Source of the DNA: Sphingobacterium spiritivorum
Lineage (GTDB): Bacteria; Bacteroidota; Bacteroidia; Sphingobacteriales; Sphingobacteriaceae
Length of the DNA: 64,000 nucleotides
Assembly: GCF_016724845.1 (NCBI RefSeq)
Contig: NZ_CP068082.1
Location: 3,968,001-4,032,000, forward strand
Direction: 5' to 3'
Part shown: positions 17,896 through 25,142 of the stretch, one piece after another
Position numbering within the stretch: position 1 is the stretch's first letter
How the letters are laid out: every line of letters begins with the position of its first letter
Notes under the pieces: model-generated
The model's input: the letters and a program-made list of their open reading frames with translations, nothing else
Told to the model about the DNA's origin: nothing
Databases searched by the model: none
Translations under genes and position numbers: made by a program

Positions 17896-18861
17896 TTAGA
17901 TTATTCCTTCCTTCAACAGATCCTGTATATGTACTATACCTGCGTATTTTCCGTGTTCCGTAGCCAGTAGCTGCGTGATATTATTGTCTTTCATCTGGTG
18001 AAGAGCATTGACAGCTAATTCATTTTTGTCAATGAGCTTAGGGCTTTTACCCATAATATCCTTTGCTGTGATGTGAGACAAATCTTCGTGCGTTTCCAGC
18101 ATGCGGCGAATATCTCCATCCGTAATAATACCCAGTATAGTGCCCTGATCAATCACGGCTGTTGCTCCGAGGCGAAACTGTGTGATCGTAATAATAATTT
18201 GTCTGACGGAAGCCTCAGGACTCACTTCAGGTTTACCGTTTTGATCTGAAAGATCACTTACTTTAAGATACAGTTGCTTACCTAACGCTCCTCCCGGGTG
18301 GTACTTGGCAAAGTCACGGTCCGAAAATTCACGGCATTCCTGCAGGACAACAGCCAGCGCATCTCCCATTGCCAGTTGAGCAGTAGTGCTCGTAGTGGGA
18401 GCGAGGTTGTTGGGACATGCTTCCCGCTCGACAGTAGTATCCAGGATATAGTCGGCATGTTGAGCAAGAAAGGATTCGGTATTTCCGACTATGGCTACAA
18501 GCTTATTTTGTGTTTGTTTCAAAAATGGAACGAGAACTTTTATCTCCGGTGTATTGCCGCTTTTGGAAAGTGCAATGATCAGATCCTGAGGCTGTACGAT
18601 GCCCAGATCGCCATGTATAGCATCTGCGGCATGCAGAAAAATAGAGGGTGTGCCTGTGGAATTGAGAGTGGCTACAATCTTCTGTGCAATAATGGCACTC
18701 TTGCCGATTCCGGTGACGATAACACGACCTTTGATATTAAGAATTTCATGTACAACACCTACAAAATCTTCATTGATATTGTTTGTCAGATTCTGTACGG
18801 ATTGCGCTTCCAGCTCTATCGCCTCAATGGCTATGTTTTTGATTTCAGTATTGTTTTTCAC
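17896..18861 (-). CDS. kdsD: Arabinose-5-phosphate isomerase (KpsF/KdsD)
   Basis: A 321-residue enzyme that interconverts D-ribulose 5-phosphate and D-arabinose 5-phosphate, the first step to Kdo for lipopolysaccharide. It has a SIS sugar-isomerase domain (about residues 35-175; GRVIVTGIGKSAIIAQKI, AADAIHGDLGIVQPQD, ALSKSGNTPEI) followed by a CBS pair (about 205-321; EASVRQIIITITQF, ILGIITDGDIRRML, KYAGIVHIQDLL). Order and length match KdsD. kdsA, a later step in the same pathway, lies 2.3 kb away beyond recQ on the other strand. Confidence 0.94.
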   Translation of the reverse strand: MKNNTEIKNIAIEAIELEAQSVQNLTNNINEDFVGVVHEILNIKGRVIVTGIGKSAIIAQKIVATLNSTGTPSIFLHAADAIHGDLGIVQPQDLIIALSKSGNTPEIKVLVPFLKQTQNKLVAIVGNTESFLAQHADYILDTTVEREACPNNLAPTTSTTAQLAMGDALAVVLQECREFSDRDFAKYHPGGALGKQLYLKVSDLSDQNGKPEVSPEASVRQIIITITQFRLGATAVIDQGTILGIITDGDIRRMLETHEDLSHITAKDIMGKSPKLIDKNELAVNALHQMKDNNITQLLATEHGKYAGIVHIQDLLKEGII

Positions 18862-18962
18862 AAATATTATATCTATTTTTATATATTCATTTATTCACAA
18901 AAATAAGTTATTATTTAACTTAAAAAAAGGTTGTAGTCTATCTTAATTTTTTCCCTTAGTCA

Positions 18963-21152
18963 ATGGATATAGAAAAGTCATTATTTGATAATCTTCAGGA
19001 TTTTTTCGGGTTTGATACGTTTAAAGGAGACCAGGAGGCTATTATAACAAATGTGCTTAATAAAAAAGACACTTTTGTAATTATGCCGACAGGTGGGGGT
19101 AAATCCATATGTTATCAGTTGCCTGCGCTTATGAGCCAGGGTACCGCTATTGTCATCTCTCCGCTCATTGCACTGATGAAGAATCAGGTAGACCAACTCA
19201 GAGCATTCGGAGGCACGGATAGTATTGCACATTTTCTGAATTCTTCTCTCAATAAGGGAGAAATTACGAAAGTAAAACAGGATGTAACACAGGGTAAAAC
19301 CAAGTTGTTATATGTCGCTCCGGAATCGCTGTCAAAAGAAGAAAATATAGAATTTTTAAGACACATCACTGTGTCATTTGTCGCTGTGGATGAAGCGCAT
19401 TGTATCTCTGAATGGGGGCATGACTTCAGACCTGAATATCGTAAGATCAGACAGGTAATCAATGGTATAGGTGAAAATATTCCTATTATAGCACTTACAG
19501 CTACAGCCACGCCTAAGGTGCAGTCTGATATCCGCAAGAATCTGCAGATGACCGATGCGACACTGTTCAAATCGTCCTTCAACCGTACCAATCTTTATTA
19601 TGAAGTGCGGACAAAAAAGAACGTTGTTAAAGAGATTGTCCGTTTCATCAAAAATAATTCAGGAAAGACAGGAATTGTATATTGTCTTAGCCGTAAGAAG
19701 GTGGAGGAAATCGCCGAGGTATTAAATATCAACGGTATCAAAGCATTACCATATCATGCAGGGCTGGATGCCAAGACACGGGCAGATACACAGGACAAGT
19801 TTCTGATGGAAGATGTAGAGGTCATCGTGGCGACAATAGCCTTTGGTATGGGTATCGATAAGCCGGATGTCAGATATGTCATCCACCATGATATTCCAAA
19901 ATCAATGGAAGGTTACTATCAGGAGACCGGACGTGCAGGACGGGATGGTGGAGAAGGAGTCTGTGTCACATTCTATTCTGAAAAGGATGTTGAAAAGCTG
20001 ACCAAATTCATGAAAGATAAGCCGGTGTCAGAACGTGAAATCGGTACACAGATATTAAAAGAAGTTATAGATTATTCGGAGTCAGCAGTATGTCGCCGTA
20101 AACAGATTCTTCACTATTTCGGTGAAAATTTTGATGAGGCTGGTTGCAACAATATGTGTGACAACTGTAAGACAAAGAAGACATACTTTGATGCAGAAGA
20201 GTCTCTGCTCAAAATATTGGGATTTATTAAAGAGCAGGGAGAGAAGTTCGATGATCAGCACCTGATCAATGTCCTGATGGGACAGACTAATCAACCGGTA
20301 TCGGCCTATAAGCACGACGAACATGCTTTGTTCGGTAAAGGTAAAGAGCAAGGTGTGATTTACTGGAAATCCGTACTCAGACAGGCTGAGCTTGCTAATT
20401 TTCTGAAGAAAGATATCGATCATTACGGATTATTAATGTTGACGGACGGTGGCCGTAAGTATATCGATAACCCATATGCCATCAAATTTATTCTCAACAG
20501 ACCCATGGAAAAAGCGGATGTCGACGGTTCTGAAGAACCTGCACAGAGCTCGGGTGCTATGGATACCGAATTGCTGAAAATGCTGAAAGAATTGCGGAAA
20601 AAGATTGCCAAGCAAAAATCTCTTCCGCCGTTTGTTATCTTTCAGGACCCTTCACTCGATGAAATGTGTACCTGCTATCCGATTTCTATGGAGGAAATGA
20701 AACAAATCCATGGTGTGGGATCAGGGAAAGCGCTCAAATTTGGAGCACCGTTTGTCGAACTTATCAAGAAATATGTGGAAGATCATGATATTGATCGTCC
20801 GCAGGATATGGTTATCAAGAGTACGGCTAATAAATCAGCACTGAAAGTCTCCATTATCCAGAATATAGACCGTAAGATCGGACTGGAAGATATCGCCTCC
20901 TCAAAAGGGGTGTCCTATGAAGATCTTCTGAAAGAAGTGGAATCTATCGTTAATTCGGGTACCAAACTCAATATCGGATATTTTGTTGATGAAATGATCG
21001 ATCAGGATCGTCAGGATGAGGTCTATGATTATTTCAAAAGCGCAGAAGTAGATTCTATAGAAGCGGCATTGAAAGAACTGGGTGAAGCTGATTATACCTA
21101 TGAAGATATTCAACTGATGCGTATCAAGTTTATGTCCGAACTGGGTAACTAA
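18963..21152 (+). CDS. recQ: ATP-dependent DNA helicase RecQ
   Basis: A 729-residue superfamily 2 3'-5' helicase acting in recombination and fork repair. Motif I is MPTGGGKS at 41-48, motif II DEAH at 143-146 is followed by the RecQ-specific aromatic loop CISEWGHDFRPEY, and motif VI is QETGRAGRDG. The zinc-binding region has four Cys (CRRKQ... CNNMCDNC) and is followed by a winged helix. An HRDC-like region (about residues 530-610) precedes a roughly 100-residue C-terminal extension. It is divergent from kdsD and 25 bases from kdsA. Confidence 0.96.
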   Translation: MDIEKSLFDNLQDFFGFDTFKGDQEAIITNVLNKKDTFVIMPTGGGKSICYQLPALMSQGTAIVISPLIALMKNQVDQLRAFGGTDSIAHFLNSSLNKGEITKVKQDVTQGKTKLLYVAPESLSKEENIEFLRHITVSFVAVDEAHCISEWGHDFRPEYRKIRQVINGIGENIPIIALTATATPKVQSDIRKNLQMTDATLFKSSFNRTNLYYEVRTKKNVVKEIVRFIKNNSGKTGIVYCLSRKKVEEIAEVLNINGIKALPYHAGLDAKTRADTQDKFLMEDVEVIVATIAFGMGIDKPDVRYVIHHDIPKSMEGYYQETGRAGRDGGEGVCVTFYSEKDVEKLTKFMKDKPVSEREIGTQILKEVIDYSESAVCRRKQILHYFGENFDEAGCNNMCDNCKTKKTYFDAEESLLKILGFIKEQGEKFDDQHLINVLMGQTNQPVSAYKHDEHALFGKGKEQGVIYWKSVLRQAELANFLKKDIDHYGLLMLTDGGRKYIDNPYAIKFILNRPMEKADVDGSEEPAQSSGAMDTELLKMLKELRKKIAKQKSLPPFVIFQDPSLDEMCTCYPISMEEMKQIHGVGSGKALKFGAPFVELIKKYVEDHDIDRPQDMVIKSTANKSALKVSIIQNIDRKIGLEDIASSKGVSYEDLLKEVESIVNSGTKLNIGYFVDEMIDQDRQDEVYDYFKSAEVDSIEAALKELGEADYTYEDIQLMRIKFMSELGN

Positions 21153-21177
21153 CAACAACGAATTTTTTTATTATTAC

Positions 21178-21993
21178 ATGATACAATCCTATTTACCTCA
21201 TATTAAAAACGGTCAGTCTGCCAATTTTTTTCTGATGGCCGGCCCTTGTGCAATTGAAGGAGAAGATATTGCTCTCCGCATTGCTGAAAAGATCGTTACT
21301 ATTACAGACAAACTTAATATCCCTTATATTTTTAAAGGATCATACCGCAAAGCAAACCGTTCACGCGTCGATTCATTTACCGGAATAGGAGATGAAAAGG
21401 CATTGAAAATTTTGGAAAAAGTTGGACAGACATTTGGAGTGCCTACTGTTACGGATATTCATGAAAGCCATGAGGCAGCTCTTGCAGCGGCCTATGTAGA
21501 TGTTCTTCAGATTCCCGCTTTTCTATGTCGTCAGACCGAATTGTTGGTGGCTGCGGCTGAAACAGGGAAAGTAGTTAATATTAAAAAAGGACAATTCCTT
21601 TCTGCTGAATCAATGAAGTTTGCGGTAGATAAAGTAATCGATTCGGGGAATAATAAAGTTTTTCTGACCGATCGCGGAAATACCTTCGGATATCAGGATC
21701 TGATTGTGGATTTCAGAGGAATTCCACAGATGAAAGCATTTCAGGTGCCTACAGTAATGGACTGTACGCACTCTTTGCAACAACCCAATCAGACTTCGGG
21801 TGTGACAGGAGGGAAACCTGAGCTTATCGAGACCATTGCTAAAGCTGCTATTGCTGTAGGAGCAGACGGTCTTTTTATCGAAACACATCCGGATCCGGCT
21901 AATGCTAAGTCTGATGGCGCAAATATGCTTCATTTAGATCTTCTGGAAGGTCTTTTGACAAAATTGGTGCGTGTCAGAGAAGCAATCCTGTAA
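21178..21993 (+). CDS. kdsA: 3-deoxy-8-phosphooctulonate (Kdo-8-P) synthase
   Basis: A 271-residue TIM-barrel enzyme condensing arabinose 5-phosphate with phosphoenolpyruvate to give Kdo-8-phosphate for lipid A-core synthesis. Motifs include FLMAGPCAIEGED near the N-terminus, FKGSYRKANRSR, VTDIHE, IPAFLCRQTELLVAAAETG, VNIKKGQFLSAE and FIETHPDPANAKSDGANML. The absence of a metal-ligand Cys at the start (MAGPCAIEG has Cys after Pro, but VNIKKGQF keeps Asn) is consistent with the metal-independent class. It starts 25 bases after recQ and is probably co-transcribed with it. Confidence 0.96.
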   Translation: MIQSYLPHIKNGQSANFFLMAGPCAIEGEDIALRIAEKIVTITDKLNIPYIFKGSYRKANRSRVDSFTGIGDEKALKILEKVGQTFGVPTVTDIHESHEAALAAAYVDVLQIPAFLCRQTELLVAAAETGKVVNIKKGQFLSAESMKFAVDKVIDSGNNKVFLTDRGNTFGYQDLIVDFRGIPQMKAFQVPTVMDCTHSLQQPNQTSGVTGGKPELIETIAKAAIAVGADGLFIETHPDPANAKSDGANMLHLDLLEGLLTKLVRVREAIL

Positions 21994-22023
21994 CAGACCC
22001 AAAAGAATATCATTCTATAAAAT

Positions 22024-22057
22024 AAAAGCGGTGACCGTATATGCAGTCACCGCTTTT
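22024..22057. terminator. Bidirectional terminator between kdsA and ferritin
   Basis: A 12-bp stem AAAAGCGGTGAC/GTCACCGCTTTT (22024-22035 with 22046-22057) with a 10-nt loop, flanked by T-rich DNA, between convergent genes. Confidence 0.82.
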
Positions 22058-22084
22058 GTTTTATATGAGCTTTAGTTGTCAGTC

Positions 22085-22636
22085 TTATGGATTTTCAGCT
22101 GTTGCTTCACGGGCCAGGCTCACTTCGTCATCTGCTTCTCCCAATGCTTTGTCCAGGTTGAACAACGATTCGTCTGAAGCTTTGTCTCCGCCGGCGATTT
22201 TCAGCTTGTCAATTAATTCCAGCGCTAGTTTCTCTTCTTCAATCTGTTCTTTGACAAACCACTGTGCAAAATTCCACGTTGCCCAATCCTGTTCTTTCAT
22301 CGATAGATTGACGATGTTGTATATGGCTTCTGTATTGTCTACTTCATGCTGAAATACTCTATTGAAGCATTCTGTCAATGATTTGGGGTCTGCAGGAGGT
22401 GCAGGAATAGCTTCTACACGAGGTTTACCTCCGCGTTCCAGAATATATTCCATAAACTTTGTCATATGATTCCGTTCCTCATTGGCATGTCTGAATAGAA
22501 AATTAGCAATACCACCATATCCCTGATCATCCGCCCATATGCCCAATGACAGGTAAATTTGTGCTGCACTGGCTTCTTTTGTCATTTGAGCGATCAGTGC
22601 GGACTGCATTTCTTTTGATAATCTGTTTGTATTCAT
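22085..22636 (-). CDS. Ferritin (non-heme, FtnA type)
   Basis: A 183-residue four-helix iron-storage protein forming 24-mer shells in the cytoplasm. Ferroxidase ligands are in place: Glu in QMTKEASAAQIYL, EERNH in helix B (HANEERNHM), Glu in HEVDNTEAIYN and KEQIEEEK in helix D. The tail (about residues 155-183) is longer than in E. coli FtnA and acidic. No heme-ligand Met as in bacterioferritin is evident, so ferritin is preferred. It is a single gene on the minus strand. Confidence 0.93.
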   Translation of the reverse strand: MNTNRLSKEMQSALIAQMTKEASAAQIYLSLGIWADDQGYGGIANFLFRHANEERNHMTKFMEYILERGGKPRVEAIPAPPADPKSLTECFNRVFQHEVDNTEAIYNIVNLSMKEQDWATWNFAQWFVKEQIEEEKLALELIDKLKIAGGDKASDESLFNLDKALGEADDEVSLAREATAENP

Positions 22637-22732
22637 AGTATTAAAAGGTAAATGTGCTTTATATACACTGTATACCTTAATAACGATCTACACTTGATTT
22701 GGTTTTTGAATACAGGTAAAATAGAATCGGTC

Positions 22733-23635
22733 TTAATCCAGAAGACGTTGTTTTGCAAAAGGATGTTTAGGTTCAAAATAATTCCAGAGTAAGCTGGATA
22801 TACTGCGTGTCAATACTTCGGCTTCATTGGATTTTTCCCAGCTCCTGTCCTTGTTATTTTTAGTAAATACACTGAATACATAATCTCCGCTTGGAGCATT
22901 CACCAGTACGACTTCAGTTCTTACATCCTCCAGAGAGCCACTCTTTGAAGCAGTCTTTATATAAGATGGTATCTGGGATAATGAACGCTCGTTGTAAAAA
23001 ACATTTCCCAGTATACGATACATCTTGTCGGACAGATCCGGCGATATCACTTTACCTTCACGTATCAGCGTCAGAAGAGTTGCCATCTCCCGTGGCGTAG
23101 TATGTCCCCATCCGTATTTTTTCCAGATAGCTTCTCTTCCCGCTGTCCGGGAATTGACACGGGTATTGGGCAATCCTAACTCATCCATCAGCTCATTAAT
23201 TTTGGTGCCTTCGGCCAGTTCCTGACACCAGATCGAAGTGACATTATCACTGTATCCTATCATCAGTGCTGCCATAGTGGACAGATCTGTCTCTACGCTG
23301 TCTTTAAAAAACTGCATCAGTCCCGAACCACCATACGCCCGGCTCTGACGATATATAAATTTGTCGTTGTATTTTAATTCCCCTTTTCCGATCTTATTAA
23401 ATACACCTGCCAGAATCGGTACTTTGATAATGCTTGCCGTAGGAAAAATACTGTCTGCATTAATCATAACTTCTTTGTTCGTTTTGAGATGACGTACATA
23501 GATACCTATATCACCATGGAAATCACGGGTAAGTTCTTTAAGTTTCTTTTCCAGTTTTTGATCAGTCTTTTGAGCAAAGGCTGAGCTTGCAACGGATAGC
23601 AAAAACAGTGTCAGGAGTAAGGAAAGGTTTTTCAT
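22733..23635 (-). CDS. Class A beta-lactamase-like secreted serine hydrolase lacking the Glu166 motif
   Basis: I start this at the ATG at 23633-23635. The frame extends to 23857 but would overlap the divergent DUF1543 gene, and the signal peptide MKNLSLLLTLFLLSVASSAFA sits at 23635. The 300-residue product has the serine beta-lactamase/PBP motifs S68-x-x-K71 (TASIIKV), S129-D-N131 (GYSDN) and K231-S-G233. The omega-loop ExxLN motif of class A enzymes is absent; the region reads VNSRTAGREAIW. It belongs to the beta-lactamase2 family, but without the deacylating Glu, beta-lactam hydrolysis is uncertain and a cell-wall or penicillin-binding role is possible. Confidence 0.85.
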   Translation of the reverse strand: MKNLSLLLTLFLLSVASSAFAQKTDQKLEKKLKELTRDFHGDIGIYVRHLKTNKEVMINADSIFPTASIIKVPILAGVFNKIGKGELKYNDKFIYRQSRAYGGSGLMQFFKDSVETDLSTMAALMIGYSDNVTSIWCQELAEGTKINELMDELGLPNTRVNSRTAGREAIWKKYGWGHTTPREMATLLTLIREGKVISPDLSDKMYRILGNVFYNERSLSQIPSYIKTASKSGSLEDVRTEVVLVNAPSGDYVFSVFTKNNKDRSWEKSNEAEVLTRSISSLLWNYFEPKHPFAKQRLLD

Positions 23636-23711
23636 TTGTTTTTTATAGATGGTGTTTATTTGAATATATTTAAGTGTAATTTGCGAAAAATATTTGTCAA
23701 TTTGTCTAATT

Positions 23712-24269
23712 ATGGAGCAGAAATTATTTATGGTATTGCTGGGATGTAAGCCTGAAGGCCGGCATACAGAACAGCATGATATGTATTTTGGAATAGGAGA
23801 GAGCCTGCCATCCCTTTTGTTTTCTATGCGGGATTTCTGGAAAGAAGCATCCGGCAATCTTCATGTAGATGTATGGCGTGAAGTGAATGTAGTGGATGGC
23901 TATACGATTGAAGTGGTTGAAAAAGGTAAGCGTGAAAATGCAGAATTGAAGCTGTTCTTTGTGAATCTTGGCGGATATAAGGAAAATGATTTTGAAGAGT
24001 ATCATTACAAACAGCTGGTGGTTGCAGAGCATATGGCTGCTGCTATTGCTGCTGCAAAAGAAACGGTCTTTTGGAAACACCATACTTCTTCGCATATCGA
24101 TGACAAATACGGGATAGATGTAGACGATGTGTATGAGGTGGAAGATCTGTTATCTGCAGAATTCAGATCAAAATATACACTGTCAATCCGGCAAACTGAA
24201 ATTGCAGAAGCTGATGAGCTTCATATCGGATATCTGAAATTCTCAAAATTGGAAAAAGGAGAGGTGTAA
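23712..24269 (+). CDS. DUF1543 domain protein
   Basis: A 185-residue soluble protein counted from the ATG at 23712. An in-frame ATG at 23694 would add six residues, but MEQKLFMVLLGCKPEGRHTEQHD matches how DUF1543 proteins begin. The conserved GRHTEQHDMYFGIG block, the VDVWREVNVVDGY region and FVNLGGYKENDFEEYHYKQLVVA are present. A second, similar half-domain may follow (about residues 110-185). No function is established. The AAA ATPase gene starts 48 bases downstream on the same strand, and the serine hydrolase gene is divergent. Confidence 0.82.
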   Translation: MEQKLFMVLLGCKPEGRHTEQHDMYFGIGESLPSLLFSMRDFWKEASGNLHVDVWREVNVVDGYTIEVVEKGKRENAELKLFFVNLGGYKENDFEEYHYKQLVVAEHMAAAIAAAKETVFWKHHTSSHIDDKYGIDVDDVYEVEDLLSAEFRSKYTLSIRQTEIAEADELHIGYLKFSKLEKGEV

Positions 24270-24317
24270 CCTTTGTATGCCAACGAGGACTTTTTATGAC
24301 GTTAAATAACTTGTCAT

Positions 24318-25043
24318 ATGATATATATCAAGCAGGTGGAAAATATCCGGCCTAATTCACAACGTATTTCATATCCTTATAATATTCCATCGATCTTTCA
24401 CCTCGAAAAATTCAGATTCAGACAGCCGGTTACTTTTATCGTGGGAGAAAACGGATCCGGCAAGTCTACATTTATTGAGTCCATTGCTATACGATCGGGT
24501 TTCAATCCGGAAGGCGGAAGTCGAAACTTTAATTTTTCAACGAAAAATTCGCATTCAGATCTTTTCCAGGATATCAAAATTGGAAAAGGTATTGACCGCT
24601 TCAGAGATGGCTATTTCCTTAGGGCAGAAAGTTTTTACAACGTAGCCAGTGAAATAGATCAATTGTATGAAGGTGATTATGGAAATCTGGAACGTACATA
24701 TGGGGGATCATTGCATGAATGTTCACACGGAGAGAGTTTTCTGGCGCTGTTGCATAACAGGCTGTCCGGAAAAGGTCTGTATATATTTGATGAGCCTGAA
24801 TCTGCACTTTCATTCGGAAGTCAACTCAATATGATGGTCAGAATAAAAGAACTGGTAGATGCAGATTCACAATTTATAATTGCTACGCATTCTCCGATTC
24901 TTCTGGCTTATCCTGCCGCAGAAATTTATAAAGTAACAGACGAAGGACTTCAGCTGACCGTATATGAAGACACTGACCAATACAGGCTTACAAAATTCTT
25001 TATGAACAGTCATCAAAGAATACTGGATGAACTGGGATTGTAG
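24318..25043 (+). CDS. Small ABC/SMC-like AAA ATPase
   Basis: A 241-residue ATPase of the RecF/SMC-like AAA-type, with Walker A GENGSGKST near residues 43-51, an ABC-type signature SHGESFLALL, Walker B GLYIFDEPESALS and a switch His in IIATHSPILLAYP. It lacks membrane segments and the long coiled-coil insertion of SMC/Rad50, so it is a compact single-domain protein. Such proteins are annotated generically as AAA family ATPases; the process served is unknown. It may be co-transcribed with DUF1543 and converges on clpB. Confidence 0.85.
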   Translation: MIYIKQVENIRPNSQRISYPYNIPSIFHLEKFRFRQPVTFIVGENGSGKSTFIESIAIRSGFNPEGGSRNFNFSTKNSHSDLFQDIKIGKGIDRFRDGYFLRAESFYNVASEIDQLYEGDYGNLERTYGGSLHECSHGESFLALLHNRLSGKGLYIFDEPESALSFGSQLNMMVRIKELVDADSQFIIATHSPILLAYPAAEIYKVTDEGLQLTVYEDTDQYRLTKFFMNSHQRILDELGL

Positions 25044-25065
25044 TCCTGATGAATAAAAATAAAAG

Positions 25066-25108
25066 AGCTGCAGCAAACTAATCATTGTATGAATAGTTTA
25101 CTGCAGCT
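25066..25108. terminator. Bidirectional terminator between the AAA ATPase gene and clpB
   Basis: A 15-bp stem with one mismatch (25066-25080 with 25094-25108, AGCTGCAG core) between convergent genes, followed by TTCTTATAT. Confidence 0.6.
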
Positions 25109-25142
25109 TCTTATATAGCTTGTCCGCTAAGGACGCTAACTT

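Noticed and set aside
23636..23857. Upstream extension of the serine hydrolase
   Set aside because: It would overlap the divergent DUF1543 gene, has no family similarity, and the signal peptide begins at 23635.
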